Source of the DNA: Merluccius polli
Taxonomy: Eukaryota > Chordata > Actinopteri > Gadiformes > Merlucciidae
Assembly: GCA_030340625.1 (NCBI GenBank)
Contig: JAOPHQ010000850.1
Span: 472,501-536,500 of the forward strand
Reading direction: 5' to 3'
DNA: 64,000 nucleotides
This document shows, piece after piece, positions 43,901 through 55,900 of this stretch. The notes below the pieces were generated by a model. That model did no database searches. It had not been told where the DNA came from and worked only from the letters and a program-made list of their open reading frames with translations. A program made the position numbers and the translations under genes. Within the stretch, counting starts at the first letter, position 1. Every line of letters starts with the position of its first letter.

Positions 43901-46900
43901 TCCTATATCGGGATATACGATTTTGGCCATATCGCCCCGCCCTGTATGCTTTAGTTTCTTCTTTAATAGTCTGGTGGTAAGCCTGTTCAACTCCCTGCCA
44001 AAAGGTTCTGGGTTTGATCCCCAATATCTGCCTACCTATAGGCATCGTTGAGCAAGAGCTGCTTGTTGATGAAATGCATCTGAATTATAAATGAACATAC
44101 GTGGGTGCTACCCTGGTGGCTTGTTGTGGATTTTGTTGCGTTGGCAAGTAAGCATTGTATAAGCTACGAAGAGGAATAAAGACGAATGGGCTGCTTGTGT
44201 CTCAGGATGGCATGCTGGACAGACACGAGTTCCTCACGTGGGTGCTGGAGTGTTTTGAGAAGGTTCGACCCGGAGAAGACGAACTTCTCAGACTACTGTT
44301 GCCTCTCCTATTGCAGGTATACTCGCCAAGCCAACATTTACACAGACATCCCAGTCAAACACTGGGTGTTCCTCGACAAGTTGCTAAATGTATATATGAG
44401 TACACATGGGTTGTTTCACACTAAAGCCCTGCTTAATATATAGGGCATGTATACATAAGGTTTTAGCTAACAGGAACTTGGATTAATTGCTATTAATCCT
44501 GTGGTCTACTCATTGGTGTCTCGGTAGTGCTAGAACAACATAATGTTCCTGATGTGCCCAGTGGACTAGTTCATAGAGGGCATATGAAGGGAACCAAAGT
44601 TCCCTTCATATTGATTCATGGCTATCGGTGCTATTATACGCTCTGTCACATGTGGTCTATAGTTTACTAGTGTGTTCCTGGTAATGCTGAAAACTCCACT
44701 CCCATTTCGATATGGATCATAAGTGGAGATAGGATACTTTAGCGGTTAGGGTGTTTGACCCCCAGCCCAAAGGTTCTGGGTTCGATCCCCGTCCGCAGTG
44801 TCTAGCTGTAGGCATCCTTGAACAAGGTGCATAATCCCACCTATTGGACAAAAGCTTTGTAAATGACTAAATGGGCATCATGATAATCGCGCAAGTTTCG
44901 CCCTCTCCGCAGTACTCAGGGGAATTTGTGCAGTCGGCTTACCTGTCCCGGAGACTGGCGTACTTCTGCACCCGGCGCCTCAACCTGCTGCTGAGCGATG
45001 GCAGCCTGGGGCCCGGCACAGGCGGCCACCAGTCCCACGGCATCCTGGCCCAGCCGGGGAACACTCTGCCCCCCACGCCCACCTCCCAGCCAGCAGGGGG
45101 CAACCAGCCCCAAACCCCCTTCACAGACTTCTACATCTGCCCACAGCACCGGCCTCTGGTGTTTGGGCTCAGCTGCATGCTGCAGGTGAGGCTGGCGACA
45201 GTCAAATTACTTTTCTTATTTCATTTAAAAATGCGTATACACAGAGCAGGGTAGTCTAGGCGGTTAGGGTGTGCCCAAAGGTTCTGGGTTCAAACTCCAA
45301 TCCCCACAGTCTACCTGTAGGTGTCGTTGAGCAAGATGACCCCTACCCCCTTCTACTCCTCCTTGATGACATAAAACATTCACTCTCGCTAAAATTGTCT
45401 GCTAAATGACTTGAGTGAAGTCACATAGGCATAATAAAGGTGGACCAAATTCATTGGTATCCAGGATGTGTTTGCTGTTGCTCTTTGCCCTGTTTGCTAT
45501 TACTTTGCCTTGATCAAAAAGAAGAAAAGCAAACACGGCATTGTTCCGAGTGTGTTATCCTCTCTCCTCTGTGTCCTGTCCGTTTGTGTGAGTGCAGAGC
45601 ATCGTGCTCTGTTGTCCCAGTGCTCTGGTGTGGCACTACTCTCTAACAGACAGCAGGAACAAAACTGGCTCGCCTCTGGACCTGCTGCCCATCGCCCCCT
45701 CCAACTTGCCCATGCCAGGGTCCAACACTGCCTTCACGCAGCAGGTACCACCAGTCATGCTGGGCTTGCTCGTCCATTTAGTTCAATGCATTTCTTTCCA
45801 GTCACTCAATGTGAAAACAATTTTGCCAGCTACTTTCTGTAGCTGGCAGATAAGTCAAACCTCCATCTCCTTAGGTCCGTGCAAAGGTGCGAGAAATCGA
45901 GGAGCAAATTAAGGAGCGGGGCCAGGCGGTAGAATTTAGGTGGTCCTTCGATAAATGCCAGGAGACGACAGCAGGTAAGACAAACAAACACATCTGTCCG
46001 AGCTTACTTTCTTTTTCACTAGGTTTGATGTTTTTGTTTATTTCAATCATGACTGGGTCATTATTATTCTCTTGTGATCCCCCTGCAGGCTTCACTATTG
46101 GCAGGGTTCTCCACACTCTGGAAGTTCTGGACAACCACAGCTTCGAGAAGTCTGACTTCAGCAACTCACTAGACTCCCTCTACAACCGAATCTTCGGCTC
46201 CGGTCAGAGCAAAGATGGCCACGAGGTGAGTTCCAAGTTTCATCTCGCCGTGATTACATTTTTTTTTTTTTAATGATGTTTCTTCTAGGGCCTCATAGGG
46301 GGACAGGACAGTTTAATGATTTATTCACTTTAAATTGCTTTAAAAGTGTCTCCTAATTGACTAAGTATTAAATGACTAAATTGTAAGAAGTCCACGAGGC
46401 ACTTGGACACGGGAAATGGACACTTCTGTCACAACATTATTCGACTTGCATTCAGCCAGTAAACTGTGGGCCGCAAAAGCAGTATGTGGTGCAGAATTAT
46501 AGCGGGCTCAGCCTTAATGATGTGGTGTTGTGTGCCTGTGTTCCTTCTTTGTTATCTTCCATATTGGTTGAGCCGCACCGCCTGAATGAATTTCTATTAG
46601 ATATGACAAGGCCAAATGTTAAATGTAAGCTGGAGTTTATTAAAGGTCAAAACCGTTCTGTGATAATGAATGGCCTTTTTCAACCAGCTTAGAACTCTGA
46701 CCTCTGATAACAATGACTCAGCAAACTCTCGATGGTGGGGAACAGAGTTGGGTGTTGTCAGCGTCTTATAAAACTAAACCATTCTACTCCATCAATAACA
46801 ATACCACATGCTCTGTGATTCAAATAGATAATCATGGGGCGCTTTCCACATTATCTAGCTTATATATGTGTTGTCAGCGTCTTATAAAACTAAACCATTC

Positions 46901-49900
46901 TACTCCATCGATAACAATACCTCATGCTCTGTGATTCAAATATAATATTCTGCTCATCACTGAGCTGTAAATTGATCAAAAACACCTCGGGTCAAATCAT
47001 TACACTGTTTTTTACGCTTTCATCAAAAGCCTTACAGTACTGTGAGTGCATACATTGTTAGCATGGGTGATCCTAGTGGGAATCAAACCCCTAACCCACT
47101 TGAGCTAGATGTGACCACATATTGCGTTTTCCAAAAAACTGCACTACTAAAATAAATGTCTCTGTATGCCAATGCCTAATTTTGTCAATTCTAGGATGGG
47201 ACCAACAGGAGGATAAACCCTACTGTTGTAACACAGCACTCGTCCAGTCCTCACCATATGTGTACTGACCACATGCTGTGTGTTTTAGATGTCACCCGAC
47301 GACGATGCGGTGGTGACGTTGCTGTGTGAGTGGGCCGTGTGCTGCAAGCGATCGGGCCGCCACCGGGCCATGGTGGTGGCAAAGCTCCTGGAGAAGAGGC
47401 AGGCTGAGATAGAGGCTGAGGTGAGAGACAGAGAGAGACACGATCGACCCCCAGCGATGACTCGCCATTCCCGTTCCCATTGTTACTCAGCCGGCGTCCC
47501 CTGCCACCACACCCCCGGCCACATACTATCTTCTTCTGTTATCTTCTCTGATTGCGTCCCAGTTCACATTCTTATCGCTTTACGAGCTACATGTTATTAT
47601 CTTTTACTGTGAATTTCTAGGCTGCCGGGAACTGTGAATCAGTTGACACATTCCTTATCGTTGAACTCATGTACAGCGTTTCTTCAGGATGTTTTTGCGC
47701 TCACATGAATATTCTGTAAATGCAGATGGAGGGACTGCTAGTTGCACTGTTCGATTTGTGTTAAAAACTCAAAGCTGCTGAAAGAGATGTCCAGCATCGC
47801 CCTCAGTCTTGGTAGTGGAACAGTGGAACATCAAATGTTACAACCAAACTACAGTTATTATGATTGGATGTCCTTTTGGTTTTTTAAATCCGTTAAGCAA
47901 CGGTGGCAAAAATAAAATAAAGCCCAATTAAGGAGTTCTGCTGCTCAGCATAGTGGTTAGTATTTTGGCCTCCCAGCCAAAAGGTACTGGGTTCGATCCC
48001 CAACGTCCACAGCCTACGTCTAGGCGTCCTCTAGGCATGCCTGACCCCTACTTGCTCATTAATGACATGCATCTAAATTTTAACCGCAAGTAAACACTAC
48101 TTTAAACACCAATAAATGGTAGTAAATAGCTAAATGTAATACCTGTAATGTGCTCATGTCTTCTTGTGATGTCTTGCAGAGGTGTGGCGAGTCAGAGGTG
48201 GTGGATGAGAAGGGCTCAGTGTCGTCGGGCTCTCTGTCGGCCGCCACCCTGCCTGTCTTTCAGGACGTTCTGTTGCAGTTCCTCGACACCCAGGCCCCTA
48301 CCCTGAGTGAGTCCCTGCTCCTGCTTCTCGTGTGCCAATCATTGGTTTTATTGTGCTTTTCACCATCCCTCGTTTTCAACTTACTTCAGTCGGTACCTAT
48401 TCCTATTTCCCTAGCAGGCTGAATCGCAAGCATGTGTTTGTAGCATAATTTTAATTTGGAACCCTATGAAATCATGCAACATATTCCACATTGTTGTCCT
48501 CTGAGTCATATTCCCTGCAGCATTTGATGCATCAATCGCTCATTTAGTCAGAGAAAAAAAAAGAAGTTAATATCTAAAACACATGGCCAGGTCTAAAATA
48601 GGTTGCCATGTTCAGCATCGCCATGGCGTGTGAATACGCAATGGTCACATCGCGCAGACTTGCAATGTCAAGCAAGGCAGATTGGCTGTATAGGGCGATT
48701 TCCTACCTCCCCTCCTGTATGAGCGATCTCTCATTCTGTGGACTGTGCGTCACGCAAAGCCATGTTTATTAATAACGCACTATTATTACGCTTAAACCTA
48801 GTTCATGTAAAATCTTCTTTTTTTTTGTGCACCTGTAACACTACCAAGGCACCACAAACAAATGTTGTTCACGTGTCATACTTTGAGAGCCTCCACTCTC
48901 ACTCTCACAAAGAGTGAGTTATAAGTAAAACACACTGCTCTTACAGTTGTCACTTGGGATCCACCAATGTATATTGTCTGATATTATAGCCTCTGCCTCG
49001 ACTGTCAGAACATGAACCACCCCCCCCCCCCCCCTCTTCTTGGTTCCACTCCCAGCCGAGCCGGGCAATGAGAGCGAGCGAGTGGAGTTCTCCAACCTGG
49101 TGCTGCTCTTCTGCGAGCAGATCCGCCATGATGTCTTCTCCCACAACATCTACATGTGCACGCTCATCTCCCGGGGGGACCTGGCCTCCGACTCCCACCT
49201 GCCCCGCCCGCGCTCCCCCAGCGATGATCCCGCCGACGAGTCGGAGCGCAAGGAGCAGGACGCCGGCATCAGTGTCAAAATGGAGGCAAGCGTCTGGTGT
49301 TGGGGGGGGGGGGGGGGGGGGGGGCAGGGGGTTATGTTGCTGGGGATGAGTCAACGCGTGGGTTCAAAGCAACGTTGCCACTGTTTCAATCCTTTTTTTT
49401 TTCTTTTTTTACAGGATACTGGGCTGTCGGAGTCGATGGAGGTCGATCACAACTCCAGTGCTAATTTCGACGAGGTATGTGCAAAATCAATGCAAGCAAT
49501 TATTTTTTTTCAGAGCCATTTTTATGTATTTGTTTTAAGCCAGGGCGAAGTCTAAAAGTACCATCAGTGGCTTCACCTAGCAACTACCCGTGGTTCATTT
49601 CTTCCTACGTTCTCACCGTAACCGTCCTCTTATTACCCTCCTCTTAGATATTCTCTCCGCCGATGCACGGCGAGTCCAAGGGGAGCCCGTCCCCTGAGAA
49701 GCCCATCCCAGAGCAGGACAGTAAGGCTGGGGTTAAGGACAAGGGCATGGACCCTGCCTTCCCCCAGGTGTACGAGCAGCCCCGGCACATCCAGTATGCC
49801 ACCCACTTCCCCATTCCCCAGGTGAGTAAGCCTGGCCGCTGCCCACCGTCGGTTTATGTCAAGGCGTCCGCTGCGATATGGAGTTCTGTTGGGAGTGCGA

Positions 49901-52900
49901 GGGGAGAAGTGGAGTTTGCATTTAATTCAGGGTTTCCCCCCAAAAAAAAAGTTTAGTGGAGGGGGATAGTAGTGTAGGGCTGTACCCACCCTAAAGTTTG
50001 AATAGTCGAATCATCGTTCTGAGTCGACTCAAATGATGAGTCGCCTATAGACATTTTGAGAAATGATCCACCTTCAAAGATGTTTTCATGCCGTCTCTGT
50101 TTTAAAAGCATCGCCTGAACGTGTTTATTTTTCCTTCATTTTTTAACATATTAACAAGCGTAGTATTGTTACCTGTCGGCGTGTTTAGCGGGATACTAAG
50201 AATAAACATTGAGTGGTTCCTCTGCTGAACTCTCTGCGGCTCTGTGGGGTTTAACACCAGGAGGAGAGCGCCAGCCACGAGTGCAACCAGCGTCTTGTGG
50301 TGCTGTACGGCGTTGGCAAGCAGCGGGACGAAGCACGCCACGCCATCAAGAAGATCACCAAAGACATCCTGAAGGTGCTCAACCGCAAAAGCACAGCCGA
50401 GACGGGTGAGGATCTGTTTTGTTTAATCTGTTTTATATGCAGGTTGATGATGGCTCATGCCTTTGTTGATTTCACTTTCACTTGTTTCACCTTCATGTGA
50501 ATTTAGTGCCAAATAAGCTTAGTTTTTGTTTTTTTTGGGAGGGGGGGCATGCTAATAGCTGTCATCACATCTACGTCCCATGTGACATTTTTATTAAGAC
50601 GATTAGTGGTTTGCAAAGTTCCAAGTGCACAATACTGAACTGCTATTGTCACTTGAGCACATTGCAGCGATCCGATGCTCTTGAGCTTTGCATGAGGCGG
50701 GGGCTTCTTATTCCCTATTGAAGACTCACCCCTCGCAGTGCAGCTGTCCGATTCAAAGAAAAATGATGGAACCCCTCTATCTTTATTACACTGATCGCTC
50801 TCTCTCCCCACCTCTTCTTTGTCTACTCAGGAGGGGAGGAGGGACAGAAGAGGAAGAGGAGCAAGCCAGAGGCCTTTCCCACTGCCGAAGATATATTCTC
50901 CAAATTCCAGCACCTCTCCCACTTTGATCAGCACCAGGTCACCTCTCAGGTCAGTCCCACCACGCTCACGGTGAACCCCCACCCCTCATTAACTTCTTGA
51001 AAGCAGCTGTTAACTCTGTTAGTAGTTTCCTAACTGTTGCCTTTACTACTGCCTTAGCGCTTAGCTCCCAGGGACTCATGTGAAATTCAATGGCATTTCG
51101 ATGCAAATTGGTTTTGTGTTCCGTATGGTTCGAATGCCGTGGTTATTTAGAGAGGTAATGTGCTAAATTGGCTGTACCCTTTTTCTTCCAACAATACTCT
51201 TAGCACCATAGCATATGTTCCCCCTGCCCTGTGAACACGCAGGAAAGGTTTTTTGGGAAAAATGTTATGACTGCTTGTAATGACGTGGAAAGACTTTTCT
51301 TGTGGAAAATTACTTTGTAATAAAGAATTGCTCTTGGTATTGGAATGGCCTGAACGAAACAAGCCATTAGACTAACATGAGGCTGCTAAGATAACTTGGG
51401 AGGGCCTGTTTACTGGATGTAATGCAGACCTGAGCATGTGTTTCTCTGGGTAATGATGGCTGCTTACAAGCAGTTCAGGACCTCATGGTTTGAAGCTCTC
51501 CAGAGGGAGAAGATAGATCCCTACCAACACAGAATGTTAGAAGGGATTCACAAAACGATGCGATCGATAAGTTCATGTCAGAGAAGCTATACATTTTGTA
51601 TGTCTTGATTGATTGGCAAACCAAGTTTCAAGAACATTAAACCTAGCACACTTTTCACCGAAAGGACCTTTTCTGCTCTGAAATTTTGAATCCATATGAA
51701 GTAAAACGATTACGACCACCCTGCAGTTATGCCTGTCTAGTAGAAGTCTAAAGATAAGATGACATGAAATGGCTGAAATGGTAGAAAGAAAAAACACCCA
51801 GAACGAGCAGATAAACGCGAATTGAATAATCATTTAAATAATAATGATTATTCAATTCGTGTTTATCTGCTCGTTCTGCATGTTTGCCAAACATGTGAGG
51901 TTGTTGTTAGATGTTTTTTTGTTCCGATATATATCCATGGTCTATAATCCTTTTGTTGACGTTCTTCATGCCTTCTATTTTCAGGTGTCCAGGAATGTGC
52001 TGGAACAGATAACCAGCTTTGCCTTAGGGATGTCTTATCATCTGCCCTTGGTCCAACACATCCAGTTCATCTTTGACCTCATGGAATATTCGCTCAATAT
52101 CAGCGGCCTCATAGACTTTGCCATTCAGGTACGATTGGTGTACTATTGGATTTTTACATTTTTTTACTTGGCCAATATATTCGTATTTATCTCGCTACAG
52201 CCGCAGCGAGTCTAATCTTTATTTTTCGTGTCTCGTATTCGCGTCTCTTAGCAACTGTTTTTATTTATTTATTTCACTGTGCAACATTAATTGTTTTAAA
52301 AGTGGAATGGAAAAGATTGGCCACTCTTTGTGAAAAATACTGCCGGCCTTCTGGAACACAATCATTTCCCTTTCCATCCACAATTTCCAAAATAAGAGCG
52401 CAAACTCAGTATTGTTTTGTAGGCTAAATATCTCAGTCACTATTAAATGAATACTGGAATATTATCTGTCACAATCAAGTATTGAACAAAAGCCTTTTCA
52501 AAACGCTTGCCGAAGAATCATCCTCTTTATTCTGTGTTTTGAAGTTATCAAAATCTCACCAATACAATCTTCCAAAAGCAACTACAGTTTATCTTTTTTG
52601 AGAAACACTTACATGTTACCCCCCACACACACTCTCTAGTTACTGAATGAGCTGAGCCTGGTGGAGGCTGAACTGCTGCTAAAGTCCTCTAACCTGGTGG
52701 GGAGCTACACAACCGGGCTGTGTCTCTGCATCGTGGCCGTGCTGCGGAGGTACCACTCCTGCCTCATCCTCAACCCTGAGCAAACGGCACAGGTTTTTGA
52801 CGGGTATGTCTGCAAACGAAGGGTCGACGATGAGTTAAAGCAGGCGTGATGGGGGGCAAATTCTTCTTGTTTTTTTGTACTACTTGTGAAATGTGTCATT

Positions 52901-55900
52901 TAAATTGGAAGTAAGCATTCTCCTAATGCAGAAGCTACTTGGGTAGTCTGGGGAAAAATAATGTCTGGAAATAATTGACCCATAATGGAAGCTGCATAGC
53001 CCTTGCTCATGGAAGTTGCATTGCATTCTGGCTGGGTATTGTGAGGCAGAGCTAATACTCTTTACGCCGCTATATATGAACATATTTGTCAATGCAGCTT
53101 TAGTTTTTTTAGACGATTATGATGGTTTCTGAGCTTGCACCCTCATGTACCTTGTATTAGATACATGAGGGTGTGTCTTTATTGAACCCTGACTGTGTAA
53201 AATGTCTTGCCAGGTTGCGTATCGCGGTGAAGTCTGGCGTGAACCCAGCCGACTGCTCCTCTGCAGAGCGCTGCATACTGGCCTACCTGTATGACCTCTA
53301 CACCTCCTGCAGCCATCTCAAGAGCAAGTTTGTAGAGATCTTCAGGTAGAGAAACTTCCTTTTGTTTTCCTGGCTGTAGCTAGAAAGCAGATCTAGCAGT
53401 TGCATTTCATCTGTGCTTTTATAAGTGCAATATTTTTTTAAGCTTTATTCAAAATTAGATTGCCTTTGGGGAGAAAAAGGTGCAGATAAAAAATGTGCAG
53501 GTTTTAGATGGTGCTTTGACTTCCATGTATTCATCAGTTGCAGATGTGTAATTTCGTTTTAAGTGTGGGATTTCTGGGAAAGGTGCTGTGTAGAATTTAG
53601 TGGCATCTAGTGGAATGGACTTGGCAGAAATATAATCCCATGAAAATAAGAATCGTTGTTTTCAGTACCTTAGAATGAGCCTTTTATGTCTACATAGGGA
53701 GCGGTAGCTCAGAACGGACAAACAGCTCTAGCGAGGATGCATTTTTAAAAATCATAATCGCTATCTTACTTGTAAGCTATGACCTCTAGTTTTACAGACT
53801 GAATGCAATTCATAAATCTATCAAGGAACCTCATCACTTGACACTTGGCTATTCGATGCAGTCGTAGACGGCAACATCATTTTTGGTACCTTGTGGCATC
53901 TTGAAGGCCAGTACAGGCCACCATAGCTTCTCCTACGTCATTGGAAAGGGAGGCGTGAGGGGAGGGTATTCAGTTGGTTGCAGTCTGCAACCTCACTGCT
54001 AGATTTCCACTAATTCCTACACACTTTAACCTTTCATCCTTTTCTGTTTGACTCTCTGTTCTCGCGCTCAGTGAGTTCTGCTCCAAGGTGAAGAACTCCA
54101 TCTACTGCAACATCGACCCGTCCGACTCCAACATGCTGTGGGACCCCGTGTTCATGATGGAGGCCATCTCCAACCCCTCGGCCCACAACTTCAACCACTC
54201 CATGGTGGGCAAGCTCCTCAACGACAGCCCCCCCAACCGTTACAGCTTCGTCTGCAATGTCCTCATGGACGTGTGCGTGGACCACCGGGACCCCGAGAGG
54301 TGTGGTAGAGTTTATGTGGTGTGTGTTTAGAATAGTTTGATGTGCGACGCATTATGGTGTAAACAAACTGTTTTCCACTTTCTCTGCCTGTGGCTTGTGT
54401 CTCTGCAAATGTTCAATGGAGGCATTCTTTGTGAAGACGCTCTTCCTGTAATACAAATGTCGATCAAAAATGTATTCTGTCAGACTAAAATAGATGCCAT
54501 AGCCAAGTGTTTCGGTCCATTGATGTCATTTTCACATCCCCAGGAAATGGTAGACAAACAAACAAACAAAAAAAACAACTGCTGAAAAACCTCGCTCGAG
54601 AATCTTACATTTTGCCCTTCACCAACGTTCCCTTAAATATTCTCAATCAAACCATTGTTATGGTGAAAAACCAAAGCAACGTTACTACCTCTTTGGTCCA
54701 GGGGTGCTCTTGTTTCCCCCCCTCCGTTTCATTGTGTCACCGTAACCTCCATTTTTTTTTTATTTCCAGGGTGAATGACATTGGGATCCTGTGTGCGGAG
54801 CTAACGGCGTACTGCCGCGCTCTCAGTGCCGAGTGGCTGGGCATCCTCAAGGCCCTGTGCTGCTCCTCCAACAACGGCAACTGTGGCTTCAACGACCTGC
54901 TTTGTAACGTAGATGTGAGTGTGTGCATGTGTGTGTGTGTGCGTACAGACCATACGTGCATTCCTACCTCCCTGCCTCCCCTTCCTAACTATTTGGGACA
55001 TGCCATTTTTATTTTATTTTTCACTTTACATACCTGAATGCTGCACAAACACAAAGCAACATACATCAACAAAAAAGCCAAAACAAAACAATAACCACTC
55101 TGGAAATATCTAATCCAATGTGTGACAAAAGGTTCCCATGTTCTTTGTGCTGATGATGTCTAAGCACATCATCAGCACAAAGAGTAATCTTATGTCATCT
55201 GCTTTGGTTAGGCCATGTATTTCAGGGTTTGTTCTAACTGCCTCGGCCAACGGATTTGCTCTGTGGCCAGAGCAAATCGGAGTGGCGAAAAAGGCCAGCC
55301 CTGTCTTTTACCTCTCTTGAGCATGAATTGTGTTTAGTAACCTGCGTATGTTACATAACTTACGACCATTAATAAAACCTCTGGTCCCCCTTAATAAGCA
55401 AAGGAAATAAGTCCTCCAAGCTTGTTGCAAGCATTTTTGAGAGGAGTTTCAGACCTACATCTAGTAATGAGATTGGCCTGTAGGAGGCGCACTCCTCAGG
55501 CTGTTTACCTTTTTTTTAATTAAAGGGATATTTGCCTCTCGAAAAGACATAGGTAGAAAGCTCTCGTTAAACATATTCAGCAGAGGATCGAGAGGTTCAG
55601 AGGTTCAGAAACTCCCTTTCCTGACTGCAGCCTTTTAATAGCATACAATTTGACCTCTTCCTTAGTTATAGGGGAAAAGGGGTTATAGGGGCTTATAGAG
55701 CTTTTCGTCTATGTTTTCCCTGCTTTATTACCATGTTTGTACATTTTTTGTTTGGCAAATCACATTTTTCCCTCTGCATCTTTATTTATAGAGTTGAAGC
55801 AATTTCTTTAAGCCTTCGTAAGGATGGATGCTTCAGTCTTTCTCAGCCAATTTAGGTTTGAATGCAATGCTTGTGGCATACAACACCTCTAACAATGAAA

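Noticed and set aside
44728..44872. Possible tRNA gene (intact GGTTCGATCC B-box)
   Set aside because: The surrounding body and GCTAAATGACT-type tail repeat at many other sites, so it is a SINE; no clean cloverleaf or terminator.
50406..50830. Missed micro-exon for the absent med12 segment
   Set aside because: No frame in the intron encodes anything like the mammalian DQLAPIVPLNPGDL stretch between plausible splice sites.
54034..54285. Antisense ORF of 83 codons opposite med12 exon 21
   Set aside because: Shadow of a conserved sense exon with correct splice sites; His/Val-rich content is complement-derived.
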